Assembly (NCBI RefSeq): GCF_008056315.1
Contig: NZ_VRKQ01000010.1
Span: 682,001 to 746,000, forward strand
Origin: Seonamhaeicola maritimus
GTDB lineage: Bacteria > Bacteroidota > Bacteroidia > Flavobacteriales > Flavobacteriaceae
Direction of reading: 5' to 3'
DNA: 64,000 nucleotides
The stretch's first letter is position 1. Each line of letters opens with the position of its first letter. The notes under the pieces were generated by a model. It was not told where the DNA came from and ran no database searches. It worked only from the letters and a program-made list of their open reading frames with translations. Shown here piece after piece: positions 35,871 through 45,106 of the stretch. The translations under genes were made by a program, and so were the position numbers.

Positions 35871-37142
35871 TTATGGGAGATTACCTTCTTTGCTTTTAGG
35901 CATTATTAACATTACACCCATAAATAGGACATAAATTGTTATACTAAAAAGGAATTGAGTTCTAAAAAAATTAAAAATCAACATAAAGACATTTGAAAAC
36001 AATAATAATATACTTAACGGTATTAAAATGTAAGAATGCCTACTTAACAGTAGTAGTTTATGCTGGAAAACACCAAATAAAAACATGAATGGTATTGAAA
36101 ACCACCCAAAATCTAAAAACATCCCTCCAAAAAATGTAATATAGGTAATTCTGTTCGTGGGATTGTTAAGGCTATTTAAAGGAATATTGGACACTCCTAA
36201 TTTGTTGAAAAATTTAATAAAAAGATAACAGTTAAACTTCCCATACATGTGTTTTGGTTGGGCGGAAAGCATGTAGTCCATTTCAAAGATACCATGAGTA
36301 ATATATTGCCCCAAGTGTATTTCAGAAAAATAAACGTGACCTAAAATATTATTATTCTCTTGTATAAATTTAATAGCTTCCTGTTTTGGCGGGATAAATT
36401 CATTGTATTGAGAATTAAATATCTTTGAAAAAAATTCTTTGTTGTTTTCAGAGACTCTACTTTTAAGAACTGAAAGCGAAAAACCAAATAGAATTATTAT
36501 TGTAATTATTAGAGTGGTTAGGGTTTTGAAGGATTTAAGGCTAATTTTATTAAATATAAAAAGGATGACTATTAGCAATCCTAAAGATTCAAATATTAAC
36601 CTCCTCGAACCTCGTAAATATGCTTCTAAAAAGGGTAGTAAAAAGAGGAAACTACAGACAATTAACAATCTTTTTTTATTTATCCTATTGGCAAAATAAA
36701 ATATTAGTGGGACAAAGAATAAAACTCGAAATACTGAGAGTACCATGAATACAAGTGAGAAATTTTCCGGATTTGAGGCGTTATATCTATTAACATGTGT
36801 TGGGTTTGTAAGTTTTACTTCTCTATTACTGAATAAATCAAAATATCTGAAAGCAAATGAAATCAGAATGAGTGCTATTAATGTTTTTATTACAACAAAT
36901 TTATTTATTTCTAATTTATTTAAAAGTCCTCCAGCTTTAAACTTGTAATTTAAAACTAATGATGATGTAATAAAACCCAAAATTAAAGATAAATAGGACA
37001 ATGAGATAAACGATATAGTAAAAAAAGAAACATCATTTACTATTCTAATAGGTGTAATTATATAGAAGAAAAACCAAATAAAAACTCCTGTAAAAATTGA
37101 GCCATAAAACAATAAACTCTCTTTTCTAATAATTGATTTCAA
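35871..37142 (-). CDS. Polytopic membrane protein, O-antigen polymerase (Wzy)-like
   Basis: This 423-residue protein has about eleven hydrophobic helices and a periplasmic-type loop near residues 235-330 (YFSEIHLGQYITHGIFEMDYML) placed as in Wzy polymerases, although no invariant motif defines the family. LRGSRRLIFESLGLL is a typical cytoplasmic or loop arginine segment of oligosaccharide repeat unit polymerases. It is one of three such membrane proteins in 4.6 kb. Base composition is visibly more A/T-rich than the housekeeping genes. The role of polymerase is inferred from topology and position. Confidence 0.68.
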   Translation of the reverse strand: MKSIIRKESLLFYGSIFTGVFIWFFFYIITPIRIVNDVSFFTISFISLSYLSLILGFITSSLVLNYKFKAGGLLNKLEINKFVVIKTLIALILISFAFRYFDLFSNREVKLTNPTHVNRYNASNPENFSLVFMVLSVFRVLFFVPLIFYFANRINKKRLLIVCSFLFLLPFLEAYLRGSRRLIFESLGLLIVILFIFNKISLKSFKTLTTLIITIIILFGFSLSVLKSRVSENNKEFFSKIFNSQYNEFIPPKQEAIKFIQENNNILGHVYFSEIHLGQYITHGIFEMDYMLSAQPKHMYGKFNCYLFIKFFNKLGVSNIPLNSLNNPTNRITYITFFGGMFLDFGWFSIPFMFLFGVFQHKLLLLSRHSYILIPLSILLLFSNVFMLIFNFFRTQFLFSITIYVLFMGVMLIMPKSKEGNLP

Positions 37143-37146
37143 ACTT

Positions 37147-37950
37147 CTATTTCTTTAATGAACTTATATGTTCAATTTCGTTCCCAGTTAAAACTCGCTC
37201 AAAAACCATTAAATCATCCAAACTACCCGAAAAAAAATTAGTTGAACAAACTTCCCCTAAACTACTAACCATGGTTCCAATGGAAAAATGAGCCTTTTTA
37301 TCTTCAATAAACCCTAACCTCCCTCTTTTATTTATTGATTTAAACTTTTCATGTTTACCATTAACATAAAGATTTGTTCTAAAAGCGCCATCTCCTCCAT
37401 TAGAAAATCCATCATAAGTAATAATAATACTTTGCCATTTGTTTAGTTTTAGTTTATTTACACTTTCAAACATTCTCCATCCATTATACTTTTCGTTGTT
37501 ATACAACCATAAAAACTGAACTCTCTCCTCTGAAGTAAATTTAACTCCAAACTGCCTTTCCCCTTCATTACAATTTGAATCTGAGTTTTTAGCAATTAAA
37601 AAAACATTTTTATCATTCTTTAATGGTTTTATCCAAAACGAAAAAGTAAACCTTCTTTTTTCTCCCGCAAAAACTGAATCCAAAATATCTCCATAAGATA
37701 TAAAACTCTTTTCTGAAAAAATAGCCGCACTATTCTCGTTTCCAAATCTATCTTTTTCAAACAGAGTTTCTCCTGTTTTCTTTTTATAATTTGAACTAGA
37801 CTTATCTTCACTTTCACCATTAAATGTTAAATAAAAAGCCAGCGTTTTATCTCCTTGGTAGGAATTGTAAACAACATTACTTTTTTTGAAATTACAAGAA
37901 CTTATAACAAAAAAAAGCAGAATAAGTTTAATTGGGTATTTGATTTTCAT
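37147..37950 (-). CDS. LamG/concanavalin A-like domain lipoprotein
   Basis: This 267-residue lipoprotein has lipobox VISSC with Cys19. The mature part is a single LamG-type (concanavalin A-like) domain: LAFYLTFNGESEDKSS at the start, then FTFSFWIKPLKND, KWQSIIITYDGF, TNLYVNGKHEKF and FFSGSLDDLMVFERVL. Such domains bind glycans or proteins and occur in exported proteins. Its start overlaps the O-antigen ligase-like gene by 23 bases, so it is translated as part of the glycan array. That is an unusual place for a LamG lipoprotein. No catalytic residues are evident, so it is probably a binding protein. Confidence 0.78.
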   Translation of the reverse strand: MKIKYPIKLILLFFVISSCNFKKSNVVYNSYQGDKTLAFYLTFNGESEDKSSSNYKKKTGETLFEKDRFGNENSAAIFSEKSFISYGDILDSVFAGEKRRFTFSFWIKPLKNDKNVFLIAKNSDSNCNEGERQFGVKFTSEERVQFLWLYNNEKYNGWRMFESVNKLKLNKWQSIIITYDGFSNGGDGAFRTNLYVNGKHEKFKSINKRGRLGFIEDKKAHFSIGTMVSSLGEVCSTNFFSGSLDDLMVFERVLTGNEIEHISSLKK

Positions 37951-39142
37951 ATAATTTATAAATTGAAATGTTTAAGCAAAATGCAAATAAAACTACTCCC
38001 CATTGCCTATTAAGAATACTTTCTGTAAAACAAAAGGACAATAACACAAACCATACATAAAATAAAAACAAATCTTTAATTTTTATTATTCTTTTAATGA
38101 TGTAAAATAATGAGGCCATAATTATCAAAAACAAAATAACTCCATAATAAACCATAAATTGTAAGTATTGATTATGAGAATTCATTCCTATAACATCGTA
38201 GGTACTATTATTACTGTATTTTGAATTCAACACATATTGGGCGTCTCCAATTCCATAGCCAAAAAAAGGAGACTCTTTAATTGCCTGAACAGATGATTTC
38301 CATATTGCGGCTCTAAACCCTACTCCATCAAAAGGCTTCTTGTTTGTGAATTTATCAACTGTAGATATATCTACAATCTCGTAAAATGTAAATAACACTT
38401 TTTCCCTAGTAAACTTGTTAAAAAAGCCTAAAATCGTTATCATCAAGAATAATACAAATACTCTCTTAATTATGTTTTTACTGTATCTTTTTTTTAATTC
38501 TCTATATAAAAGATAAGGTAATAATAAAATAGCAATAAGTACTCCTAATCTTGAACCCAAGAAAAAAATCATAAAATACAAAATAGGAATAACAAATAGG
38601 TTTGCTTCCCTCAAATTATACTTCGCAACCCCCTTTATATTTGAATATATTGTAATTAAAATGAATATAGACAAATAAACATGATGAGGCGCGTATTTTA
38701 AAAACAAGGCTAATCCTCTTCCATAGTCAAATTTTTGATTTAAAACAAAAACTTCATACAAAACTCCTGCCCATGCATATAAAATAATTAGAAGAGATCC
38801 ATACAAAAGGAAACTAAATATAATATATATGTTTACTTTTTTCTCAAAAAGGGAGCTAAATAAAAAGGGGAAAGCTATAAATGGTATAAACAATACCATC
38901 TTTTTACTTGCCTCATAAAAGTTAGAACTGTTTAAAAAAGACAAAAACTGAACACCAAAAAGCATAAAGGATATCCAGAAAAATTTTAAATTCTGCCATG
39001 AATTATTTTTAACATTCTTATACAAGAAGAACAGTACTGAAATTATTATTATTTTAGAATTAAAATCATTAGAAAAAGGGACAGTTAACAGAATAATTCC
39101 AAGAAAAAATTCGTCAAACTTAATTCTCAATATTCTATGCAT
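37928..39142 (-). CDS. O-antigen ligase/polymerase family membrane protein (WaaL/Wzy-like)
   Basis: This 404-residue protein has about ten to twelve membrane helices. The segment RAAIWKSSVQAIKESPFFGYGIGD followed by MNSHNQYLQFMVYYGVI matches the Wzy_C/O-antigen ligase domain, where an Arg and a His (here HNQYL) are the functional residues in a large periplasmic loop. It is either the ligase joining the finished glycan to a lipid or protein, or the repeat polymerase. It overlaps the LamG lipoprotein gene by 23 bases and the next gene by 8 bases. Confidence 0.85.
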   Translation of the reverse strand: MHRILRIKFDEFFLGIILLTVPFSNDFNSKIIIISVLFFLYKNVKNNSWQNLKFFWISFMLFGVQFLSFLNSSNFYEASKKMVLFIPFIAFPFLFSSLFEKKVNIYIIFSFLLYGSLLIILYAWAGVLYEVFVLNQKFDYGRGLALFLKYAPHHVYLSIFILITIYSNIKGVAKYNLREANLFVIPILYFMIFFLGSRLGVLIAILLLPYLLYRELKKRYSKNIIKRVFVLFLMITILGFFNKFTREKVLFTFYEIVDISTVDKFTNKKPFDGVGFRAAIWKSSVQAIKESPFFGYGIGDAQYVLNSKYSNNSTYDVIGMNSHNQYLQFMVYYGVILFLIIMASLFYIIKRIIKIKDLFLFYVWFVLLSFCFTESILNRQWGVVLFAFCLNISIYKLYENQIPN

Positions 39143-40445
39143 TCTTACGTTTATTTAAAAATAAAATTTGTAAAATCAGTTTGTCTTGTTTCAAACTTAT
39201 TTTTAGGGATGGGATTACCATAAATATCACTGTTATCAAAAAGAACAAAAACATAGAACTCCCGTTTTCATAAATTGGTAAAATAACCATTTTAAAAATC
39301 CATAATGTAGCAAGAAAGTAGACAAACTTATTAAATGTATATTTTTTGATAAAAAGATGAAACATATAAATAATCAAAGCAAAAATTATTGGACAAATAA
39401 TTACTCCCAAAAAACCAAAATTAACATATGCTTCTCCTAGATATGTGGATCTCATTCCTCCAAAATCATCAGGGTTTTGATTTGATATTATAGATGTATA
39501 TCTCATATAACTGTAATCTGCTTTCAAGGAGTTAATACTTGTTGGGATGAAACTAAATAATCCGGCAATATATGTTTTTCCGTATAAAAATGAATTGCTC
39601 CCACTTTCAAAAAAATAAAGAACTCTTGTTAGCTCTCGAACTGAAACAAAAAATGATGTTGAAAGGGACATTGTAATATCCTCTAAATTAAATTGCCCAT
39701 TTATTAGCTTTGAAAAATTTCTTGAAATTGCAGCAATTATTAAAAACCCACTACCTACAATTGCAAGCCTTAAACTTTTTCTCTTGTAAATAAGGTATGA
39801 AATTATAGATATAAAAACTGGGAAAAACAATTGCCCTCTCTTAGCTGTAAAAAACAAGGACATTGTTATAAATACAAGTTTTATGAAATTTTTGTTCAAC
39901 AACAATTTTATAGGGCTAACTTTCTTGTAGGAAAAAAGGAAGTAATTAATCTGGAGAAAAAGCAGTGTAGAGAGACCATTAATAGCCAAAGTATAATAAG
40001 GCCTGAAGGGAATAAAATCCTCTAATCTATCTTGGAAATATTTGGATATAAATGTCTTTTCTTGAAAAACGGGGAAGTAAATATTCAAATAAACAACATA
40101 TAAAGGCAATGCTAATGTAAGAACTAAGAGCCAAGAAACATTAATAGAAAAAAGTGGTTCAACATTAATGTTATTGGACTTTTTTAGCTTCCCTTCCTTA
40201 AATATAACTTGTAGAAAAAGAAATACCAAAAGTAATATATAATACCCTGTCTTTAAATAAAACAAACTTTCATCAAAAAAACTTAAATCATCAAATCTAA
40301 CCCACTGAGAGCTAAATTTAATTGTGCTTTCTCCTACATAAATTCCTGCTAAAATATATATAAGGGATAAAGTACATATATTAATAATTCTTTTAGATAT
40401 GAAAAAATAAGAAAATAAAGTATAGAATATAAAAGCTATTATCAT
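39135..40445 (-). CDS. Polytopic membrane protein, oligosaccharide repeat polymerase-like
   Basis: This 436-residue, very hydrophobic protein has about eleven to twelve helices and a long loop at about residues 285-330 (SFIPTSINSLKADYSYMRYTS, GMRSTYLGEAYVNFGFLG). The FGGMRSTYLGEAYVNFG segment resembles that of O-antigen polymerases (oligosaccharide repeat unit polymerase family). With the WaaL/Wzy-like gene overlapping by eight bases it may form the polymerase and ligase pair. A/T-rich like its neighbours. Confidence 0.72.
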   Translation of the reverse strand: MIIAFIFYTLFSYFFISKRIINICTLSLIYILAGIYVGESTIKFSSQWVRFDDLSFFDESLFYLKTGYYILLLVFLFLQVIFKEGKLKKSNNINVEPLFSINVSWLLVLTLALPLYVVYLNIYFPVFQEKTFISKYFQDRLEDFIPFRPYYTLAINGLSTLLFLQINYFLFSYKKVSPIKLLLNKNFIKLVFITMSLFFTAKRGQLFFPVFISIISYLIYKRKSLRLAIVGSGFLIIAAISRNFSKLINGQFNLEDITMSLSTSFFVSVRELTRVLYFFESGSNSFLYGKTYIAGLFSFIPTSINSLKADYSYMRYTSIISNQNPDDFGGMRSTYLGEAYVNFGFLGVIICPIIFALIIYMFHLFIKKYTFNKFVYFLATLWIFKMVILPIYENGSSMFLFFLITVIFMVIPSLKISLKQDKLILQILFLNKRKNA

Positions 40446-40521
40446 TAGTATTATTTATCTTTAATCATCCTTCAGAACATATAGTATACCCTCTTACTTA
40501 TCAAACAAAATTTCTCAATTT

Positions 40522-41940
40522 TTATAGATTCAAAAAACTCTTAACACAATTAGCAAATCCTTCAATATTTTCACTAGCTAACACTCTCTTTTTCGTGTCA
40601 AGCTTAGCTACGTTAAACTCAAAAGGATAAGAATTTCTTTCTAAACAGTAAATATAATAGGCTAATTTTGCACTATAGTTTTTAAATTTATCTTCTATAT
40701 CAAAATCATCTTTACTTAACTGGTTAACTATAGCTCCTAATTCTTTATACGAATTAACCTTAAAAGTAAGACCCGAATCATTGTAAAACACATTTCCTAA
40801 TACTACTGATGGTTTTTTTAAAAATAATGACTCTAGACCAACTGTACTTGATAAATTAATTGTTCCTAAAGAGCCTTTAATTAAATCAAACATATTCTCA
40901 TTATGTGAAATCATCTTAATATTAGGATATTGCTTTAATTCCTTATAAAAAGACATTGTATGCTGCCCAAGAGCACTTTTATGTTCCTTTACATAAATCT
41001 TTATGTTTGGAGGTATTAGTTTACTAATATTAATAATTGTTGTCTTTTGGTTAACTTGAAAGGGAGCCAAGACTAAGGTACTTGCTTCTGGCTGCATATG
41101 TAAAGGAAATATAAAATATTTTTCATTATAATTTGGTTTTTCGAAGATTGAATCATGTAGTAAGTTTATCTTCTTAGCATTTAAGATTTTTTTTAATTTA
41201 AAAAGGCTTAGCTCAAAAGGGCTTCTAGTAAATAGGTCATATTTATGTTTTCCCTTGAAATAGAACTTATTGAACCTAATGAAAAACTCCTTTACAAAAA
41301 CTCCCTTTATTGTTGATGCGTTTATTGCATTTTTCATGTATAGAGGTTGTTTTGGTTTATTAACAAAGGTATCTATTGGCTTATACATTTCTTGAGTTAC
41401 TTTACTAATATCAAATTCTTTAAATTGCATTGATACAAAATTAAAGGTATTTGATACATCTAATGAAATTGCAGTTTTATTTCGAATTCTTGTTCCATAA
41501 AAGGAAATATGTTTTACCTTAAAACGTTTACTTACTTGATAAGAAATTAAATTATAAGTGTAAGCAATTCCTGTTGTGAAATAATGAGAAACACCTTGGG
41601 TAAATAACTGTTCATAAAAAAGATACGTATAAACCACCATTTTTTGCTGGTAATTAGTGTCTTTTTTAATTAAATAACGGTCGCACGCGTATAAATTAAA
41701 ATTATCATATGTTTTTGAAATTCTATTAAGTTCTTTTTTAATATTAATCTTCTCCGAATCCAGTTGATCAAAATAATGTAATCTATTAGTACATTTCAAA
41801 CGTTTTGCTTCTTCATGCCACCTATTTCCTTCCGTAATACCTATTACTTCATTTTTAGCTATTAAGTCTTTATTAGACAAGTACTCTACCCCTTCAATAA
41901 ATAAAGGAGCCTCGTCATTGATTAAATCAAATACTATCAT
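40522..41940 (-). CDS. Probable glycosyltransferase, KpsC/KpsS or polysialyltransferase-like
   Basis: This 472-residue soluble protein has no membrane helix. Its C-terminal half shows a capsule-synthesis pattern: FPLHMQPEASTLVLAPF (about 275-291), IKIYVKEHKSALGQ, TINLSSTVGLESLFLKKPSVVLG. The H-x-Q-P-E and S-S-T-V-G-x-E motifs are those of capsule polysaccharide biosynthesis proteins and related CMP-sugar-using GT-B enzymes. Being next to the CMP-pseudaminate pathway and flippase, it is my candidate for the pseudaminyl transferase; this is inference. It overlaps the flippase gene by 14 bases. Confidence 0.6.
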   Translation of the reverse strand: MIVFDLINDEAPLFIEGVEYLSNKDLIAKNEVIGITEGNRWHEEAKRLKCTNRLHYFDQLDSEKINIKKELNRISKTYDNFNLYACDRYLIKKDTNYQQKMVVYTYLFYEQLFTQGVSHYFTTGIAYTYNLISYQVSKRFKVKHISFYGTRIRNKTAISLDVSNTFNFVSMQFKEFDISKVTQEMYKPIDTFVNKPKQPLYMKNAINASTIKGVFVKEFFIRFNKFYFKGKHKYDLFTRSPFELSLFKLKKILNAKKINLLHDSIFEKPNYNEKYFIFPLHMQPEASTLVLAPFQVNQKTTIINISKLIPPNIKIYVKEHKSALGQHTMSFYKELKQYPNIKMISHNENMFDLIKGSLGTINLSSTVGLESLFLKKPSVVLGNVFYNDSGLTFKVNSYKELGAIVNQLSKDDFDIEDKFKNYSAKLAYYIYCLERNSYPFEFNVAKLDTKKRVLASENIEGFANCVKSFLNL

Positions 41941-43162
41941 CTACTTTTGTTTTAAAACTGAAATAAAATTTAAGAATAAAAATTATCAAAAAAGTTACTA
42001 ATGTTGCTATTGAAGCACCTAGAATACCATGTTTTGGTATTAAAATTAAATTCAATACCACATTAATAAGCATGCTAAAAACAGCAATTTTAACTATCAA
42101 TATGTCTTTATTCTTAACATACAAATCATAATGAAATGCATTAGAAGTAATCAGTAAAAACACAGATAATAGCAAGACATAAAAAGTGTTTATTTCATCC
42201 AAAATGCTATCCTTTTCAAGGAATCGGAAAATTATCGGCCCAAGAAAACATGTTACAAGTATTAACAATGAAGACATACCAACCAAACTCATTAATAGTG
42301 CTTTCTTTATTTTTTTGTATGTTGAACTATCACTAAAAGTTTTTATCATTTTAGGATATGCAATCATAGTAATTGCGCTAAAAGTAAAAACATCTATAGC
42401 ATTAGAAAATTGTGCATAAGCCGTATATACACCAACCAGCTTCTTTCCAAAAAAATAGTCAATCATAAATCTATCTGAAAGTTGTATTATCTGAAAAGAC
42501 ACTGAACCAATCAAAAAAAAACTAGCTGTTTTAAACCCTGATTTTATCCATCTCCAATCAGGGTGTTTAAAAGACATATTTTTTATACCGATATCTATTA
42601 TGGCATAAATAGTAAAAATAAGAAACGTACTCCATGAAAAAATAGCCCAAATTATAATATATCTTTTTAAACTAATCGGATTGTTAAAAACGAAATAATC
42701 TATAAAAACACACCAAACCCATACACTGGACCTTAAAAACAGCATGATATTAGCCTTTACAGATTTCTCTAAAGTTGTAAAAAGCCTATATAATTCTTGA
42801 CCTAAATGTTCTGAAATAATCAAAAATATAAATAACCACAAATATTCCATGGTAATAAATCCGAAGCTAAATATAAAAAGTAAAGAGATCGGTAAAACTA
42901 TTATGTAGCCTATTGAGTGGAAAAATAATTGATTCCTTAATTTATCAATAATTTCATTTGGTGCTTTTAAGATTTCTCTTGTGTTAAAAACATAAAAATC
43001 AAATCCAATAAAATAAATTAATAATGCAATAGAGGTAGAGAAAATACCGAAAACTCCTAGATTAGTTTCATCAACTGAAAACTTGCCTAAAAAAATTATA
43101 AAAAGAAACTTAGATAAAAGTGTTAAGCCTCTAAAAAAAATATTATAAATACTTGTTTTCAA
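41927..43162 (-). CDS. Polysaccharide flippase (Wzx/MATE-like)
   Basis: This 411-residue membrane protein has about twelve helices, starting MKTSIYNIFFRGLTLLSKFLF, a typical Wzx entry. It has the signature segment SDRFMIDYFFGKKLVGVYTAYAQFS found in polysaccharide biosynthesis flippases. It moves undecaprenyl-linked repeat units to the periplasmic face, where the Wzy-like proteins act. It follows pseI by 35 bases, so it is still in the same array. Confidence 0.9.
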   Translation of the reverse strand: MKTSIYNIFFRGLTLLSKFLFIIFLGKFSVDETNLGVFGIFSTSIALLIYFIGFDFYVFNTREILKAPNEIIDKLRNQLFFHSIGYIIVLPISLLFIFSFGFITMEYLWLFIFLIISEHLGQELYRLFTTLEKSVKANIMLFLRSSVWVWCVFIDYFVFNNPISLKRYIIIWAIFSWSTFLIFTIYAIIDIGIKNMSFKHPDWRWIKSGFKTASFFLIGSVSFQIIQLSDRFMIDYFFGKKLVGVYTAYAQFSNAIDVFTFSAITMIAYPKMIKTFSDSSTYKKIKKALLMSLVGMSSLLILVTCFLGPIIFRFLEKDSILDEINTFYVLLLSVFLLITSNAFHYDLYVKNKDILIVKIAVFSMLINVVLNLILIPKHGILGASIATLVTFLIIFILKFYFSFKTKVDDSI

Positions 43163-43197
43163 TATAATAAGTTTCTTTTTTTATTGATTAAAACATT

Positions 43198-44241
43198 TCA
43201 TTCTTTAATCATTTCTATGGTTAACGGTTCTCCTCGGTTAGCATTTGTTCTAAATTTTTTTCCTATTAGTTCTTGGTAAAATTTTGGATGCAAACCATAA
43301 CCTGGCCTAATAGAACGAATGTTTTCACTGGTAATAAAATCTCCCTTTTTAACGTTCTCAACAACAAACAAGGATCTAGCAAATTTTCTATTATTTTTCA
43401 CTTTTTCAGAAACTTCATAAGATACTATTCCTAATAATTTTTCGGTATCCCTAACTTTGTTTACTAATTCAGCAAACTCGTTTACATCTAAAGAAAAATC
43501 GGCATCTGGTCCACCAATAGTTTTGTCTAAAATAAAGTGTTTCTCTATTACCTTAGCACCTAATGTTGTGGCAACTGAGGGAGCCAACCAACCATAAGTG
43601 TGGTCACTAAAGCCAACCTCAACACCAAAACGTGTTTTTAAATCTGGAATAGTCTTTAGATTTGCCAGCTCTAAAGGAGCTGGATATGAAGATGTGCATT
43701 TAAGTAGAATAATTTCATCATTACCTGCCTTTCTGCAGGTATCAACCGCCAATTCTATATCTACTTCCTCGGCAATACCTGTGGATATAATAATAGGTTT
43801 TCCCTTTGATGCGGTATAAGCTATTAAAGGTATGTCCTGAATTTCAAAAGAGGCTATTTTGTATGCAGGGACATTCAGCGTTTCGAGAAAATCAACGGCA
43901 GTAAAGTCAAAAGGAGAAGAAAAACAGATTAAACCTTCTTCTGCTGCAACTTCAAAAAGTTTTTTATGCCAGTCCCATGGCGTATAAGCCTCACCATATA
44001 ATTCATATAAAGTTTTGCCATCCCAAAGTGTTCCTCCTTCTATTTTAAAATATTCATTGTCACAATTTATAGTTAAAGTGTCTGGTGTATATGTTTGAAG
44101 CTTTATTGCGTCGGCACCTGCCTTTTTTGCAGCTTTAATGGTTTCCATAGCCACATTTAAGTTTCCATTGTGGTTTGCCGATAACTCCGCTATAATAAAA
44201 CAGGGGTTATGTCCTCCTATTTCTTTATTTCCTATTTTCAT
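43198..44241 (-). CDS. pseI: Pseudaminic acid synthase
   Basis: This 347-residue enzyme (from ATG 44241) condenses phosphoenolpyruvate with the 6-deoxy-2,4-diamido-altrose released by PseG. The NeuB-type barrel has FIIAELSANHNGNLNVAMETI, DAIKLQTYTPDTLT, FSSPFDFTAVDFLE, VGFSDHT and EKHFILDKTIGGPDADFSL. A C-terminal SAF domain (SLFVVENVKKGDFIT, RPGYGLHP) caps it. The N-x-H-x-G and GPD motifs and the 350-residue length fit PseI rather than NeuB or LegI. An upstream in-frame ATG at 44259 gives six unconserved residues, so I prefer 44241. The gene overlaps the formyltransferase by 17 bases. Confidence 0.92.
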   Translation of the reverse strand: MKIGNKEIGGHNPCFIIAELSANHNGNLNVAMETIKAAKKAGADAIKLQTYTPDTLTINCDNEYFKIEGGTLWDGKTLYELYGEAYTPWDWHKKLFEVAAEEGLICFSSPFDFTAVDFLETLNVPAYKIASFEIQDIPLIAYTASKGKPIIISTGIAEEVDIELAVDTCRKAGNDEIILLKCTSSYPAPLELANLKTIPDLKTRFGVEVGFSDHTYGWLAPSVATTLGAKVIEKHFILDKTIGGPDADFSLDVNEFAELVNKVRDTEKLLGIVSYEVSEKVKNNRKFARSLFVVENVKKGDFITSENIRSIRPGYGLHPKFYQELIGKKFRTNANRGEPLTIEMIKE

Positions 44242-45106
44242 TGCCAAATCTATTTCCAACAGTAAAAGTACAATTTTCTGTCCTTAATATTCGTAAATCA
44301 AGCGCACCGTTTTTTGTTTTTACTACTGTTTGGGGGGTTAATTTAATTATCTCGCCACTGGATTGACTGCTTTTGGTTTTTTCATTTGAAAAGGACACCT
44401 TATCAATAATAATTTTTTTTCCATTATAAAAAGTAAAAGCTCCCGGATAAGGATAAGCTTGGGCTCTTACCCAATTTCTTATAGCTTCATTTGTCCAATT
44501 CCAATTTATTTCGCCATCTTCCGGTGTTCTCTTTCCAAAATAGGTGGCTTCTTCCTCATTTTGCAGTACTAAATTTAAATTACTATTTTTTATGTCATCA
44601 AACACTTTTTTAACCAACGGGTAGTATTTTTCGGCATACTTTTCGAGCATTATCGCTCCTGTATCATTAGGCTCAATTGGCACTTCTATTTGATGGATAA
44701 CCTTTCCAGTATCACAACCAGAATCTATAACATGTGCCGTAATTCCTGCCTTTTTCTCTCCATTTATAATTGCCCATACATGTGGAGTTCTTCCTCTATA
44801 TTTGGGCAGTAAGGAGCCATGTATATTAAATGTTAAGATATTAGAATGGTAAATAATATCCTCTTCTATTAAAAACAAATAGTTAATTGAGGCTATTACA
44901 TCTACGTTAAAATCTTTTATAAAATTAAACCCTTTGCCTTTTCTTGGGTTTCCTGCATAAAACGGAATATTGCTTTTAGTAGCAAAATCAATAATACCAG
45001 AGGAATTATTATCTGTTAAAATAAACTCTATCCTATTTTCTTTCGCAATTTTTGTAAGCGTATCCAATCCCAGACCGCCACTACATAGTACGCCAAGTGT
45101 TAACAT
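44225..45106 (-). CDS. Sugar N-formyltransferase in the pseudaminate operon (in place of PseH)
   Basis: This 293-residue protein is of the methionyl-tRNA formyltransferase fold. The catalytic Asn-His pair is in FNIHGSLLPKYRGRTPHVWAI and the Asp in IDSGCDTG, as in ArnA, FdtF or WlaRD, which use N10-formyl-tetrahydrofolate. A C-terminal beta-domain follows the EDGEINWNW segment. It lies between pseG and pseI and overlaps both, exactly where a PseH-type N-acetyltransferase would be needed. I infer that it formylates the 4-amino group made by PseC, giving pseudaminic acid with 7-N-formyl. It is too divergent and misplaced to be Fmt for initiator tRNA. Confidence 0.8.
   Translation of the reverse strand: MLTLGVLCSGGLGLDTLTKIAKENRIEFILTDNNSSGIIDFATKSNIPFYAGNPRKGKGFNFIKDFNVDVIASINYLFLIEEDIIYHSNILTFNIHGSLLPKYRGRTPHVWAIINGEKKAGITAHVIDSGCDTGKVIHQIEVPIEPNDTGAIMLEKYAEKYYPLVKKVFDDIKNSNLNLVLQNEEEATYFGKRTPEDGEINWNWTNEAIRNWVRAQAYPYPGAFTFYNGKKIIIDKVSFSNEKTKSSQSSGEIIKLTPQTVVKTKNGALDLRILRTENCTFTVGNRFGNENRK

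Noticed and set aside
44225-45106. Methionyl-tRNA formyltransferase (fmt)
   Set aside because: It overlaps pseG and pseI, lacks the usual fmt-def context, and the C-terminal part does not look like the tRNA-binding domain.
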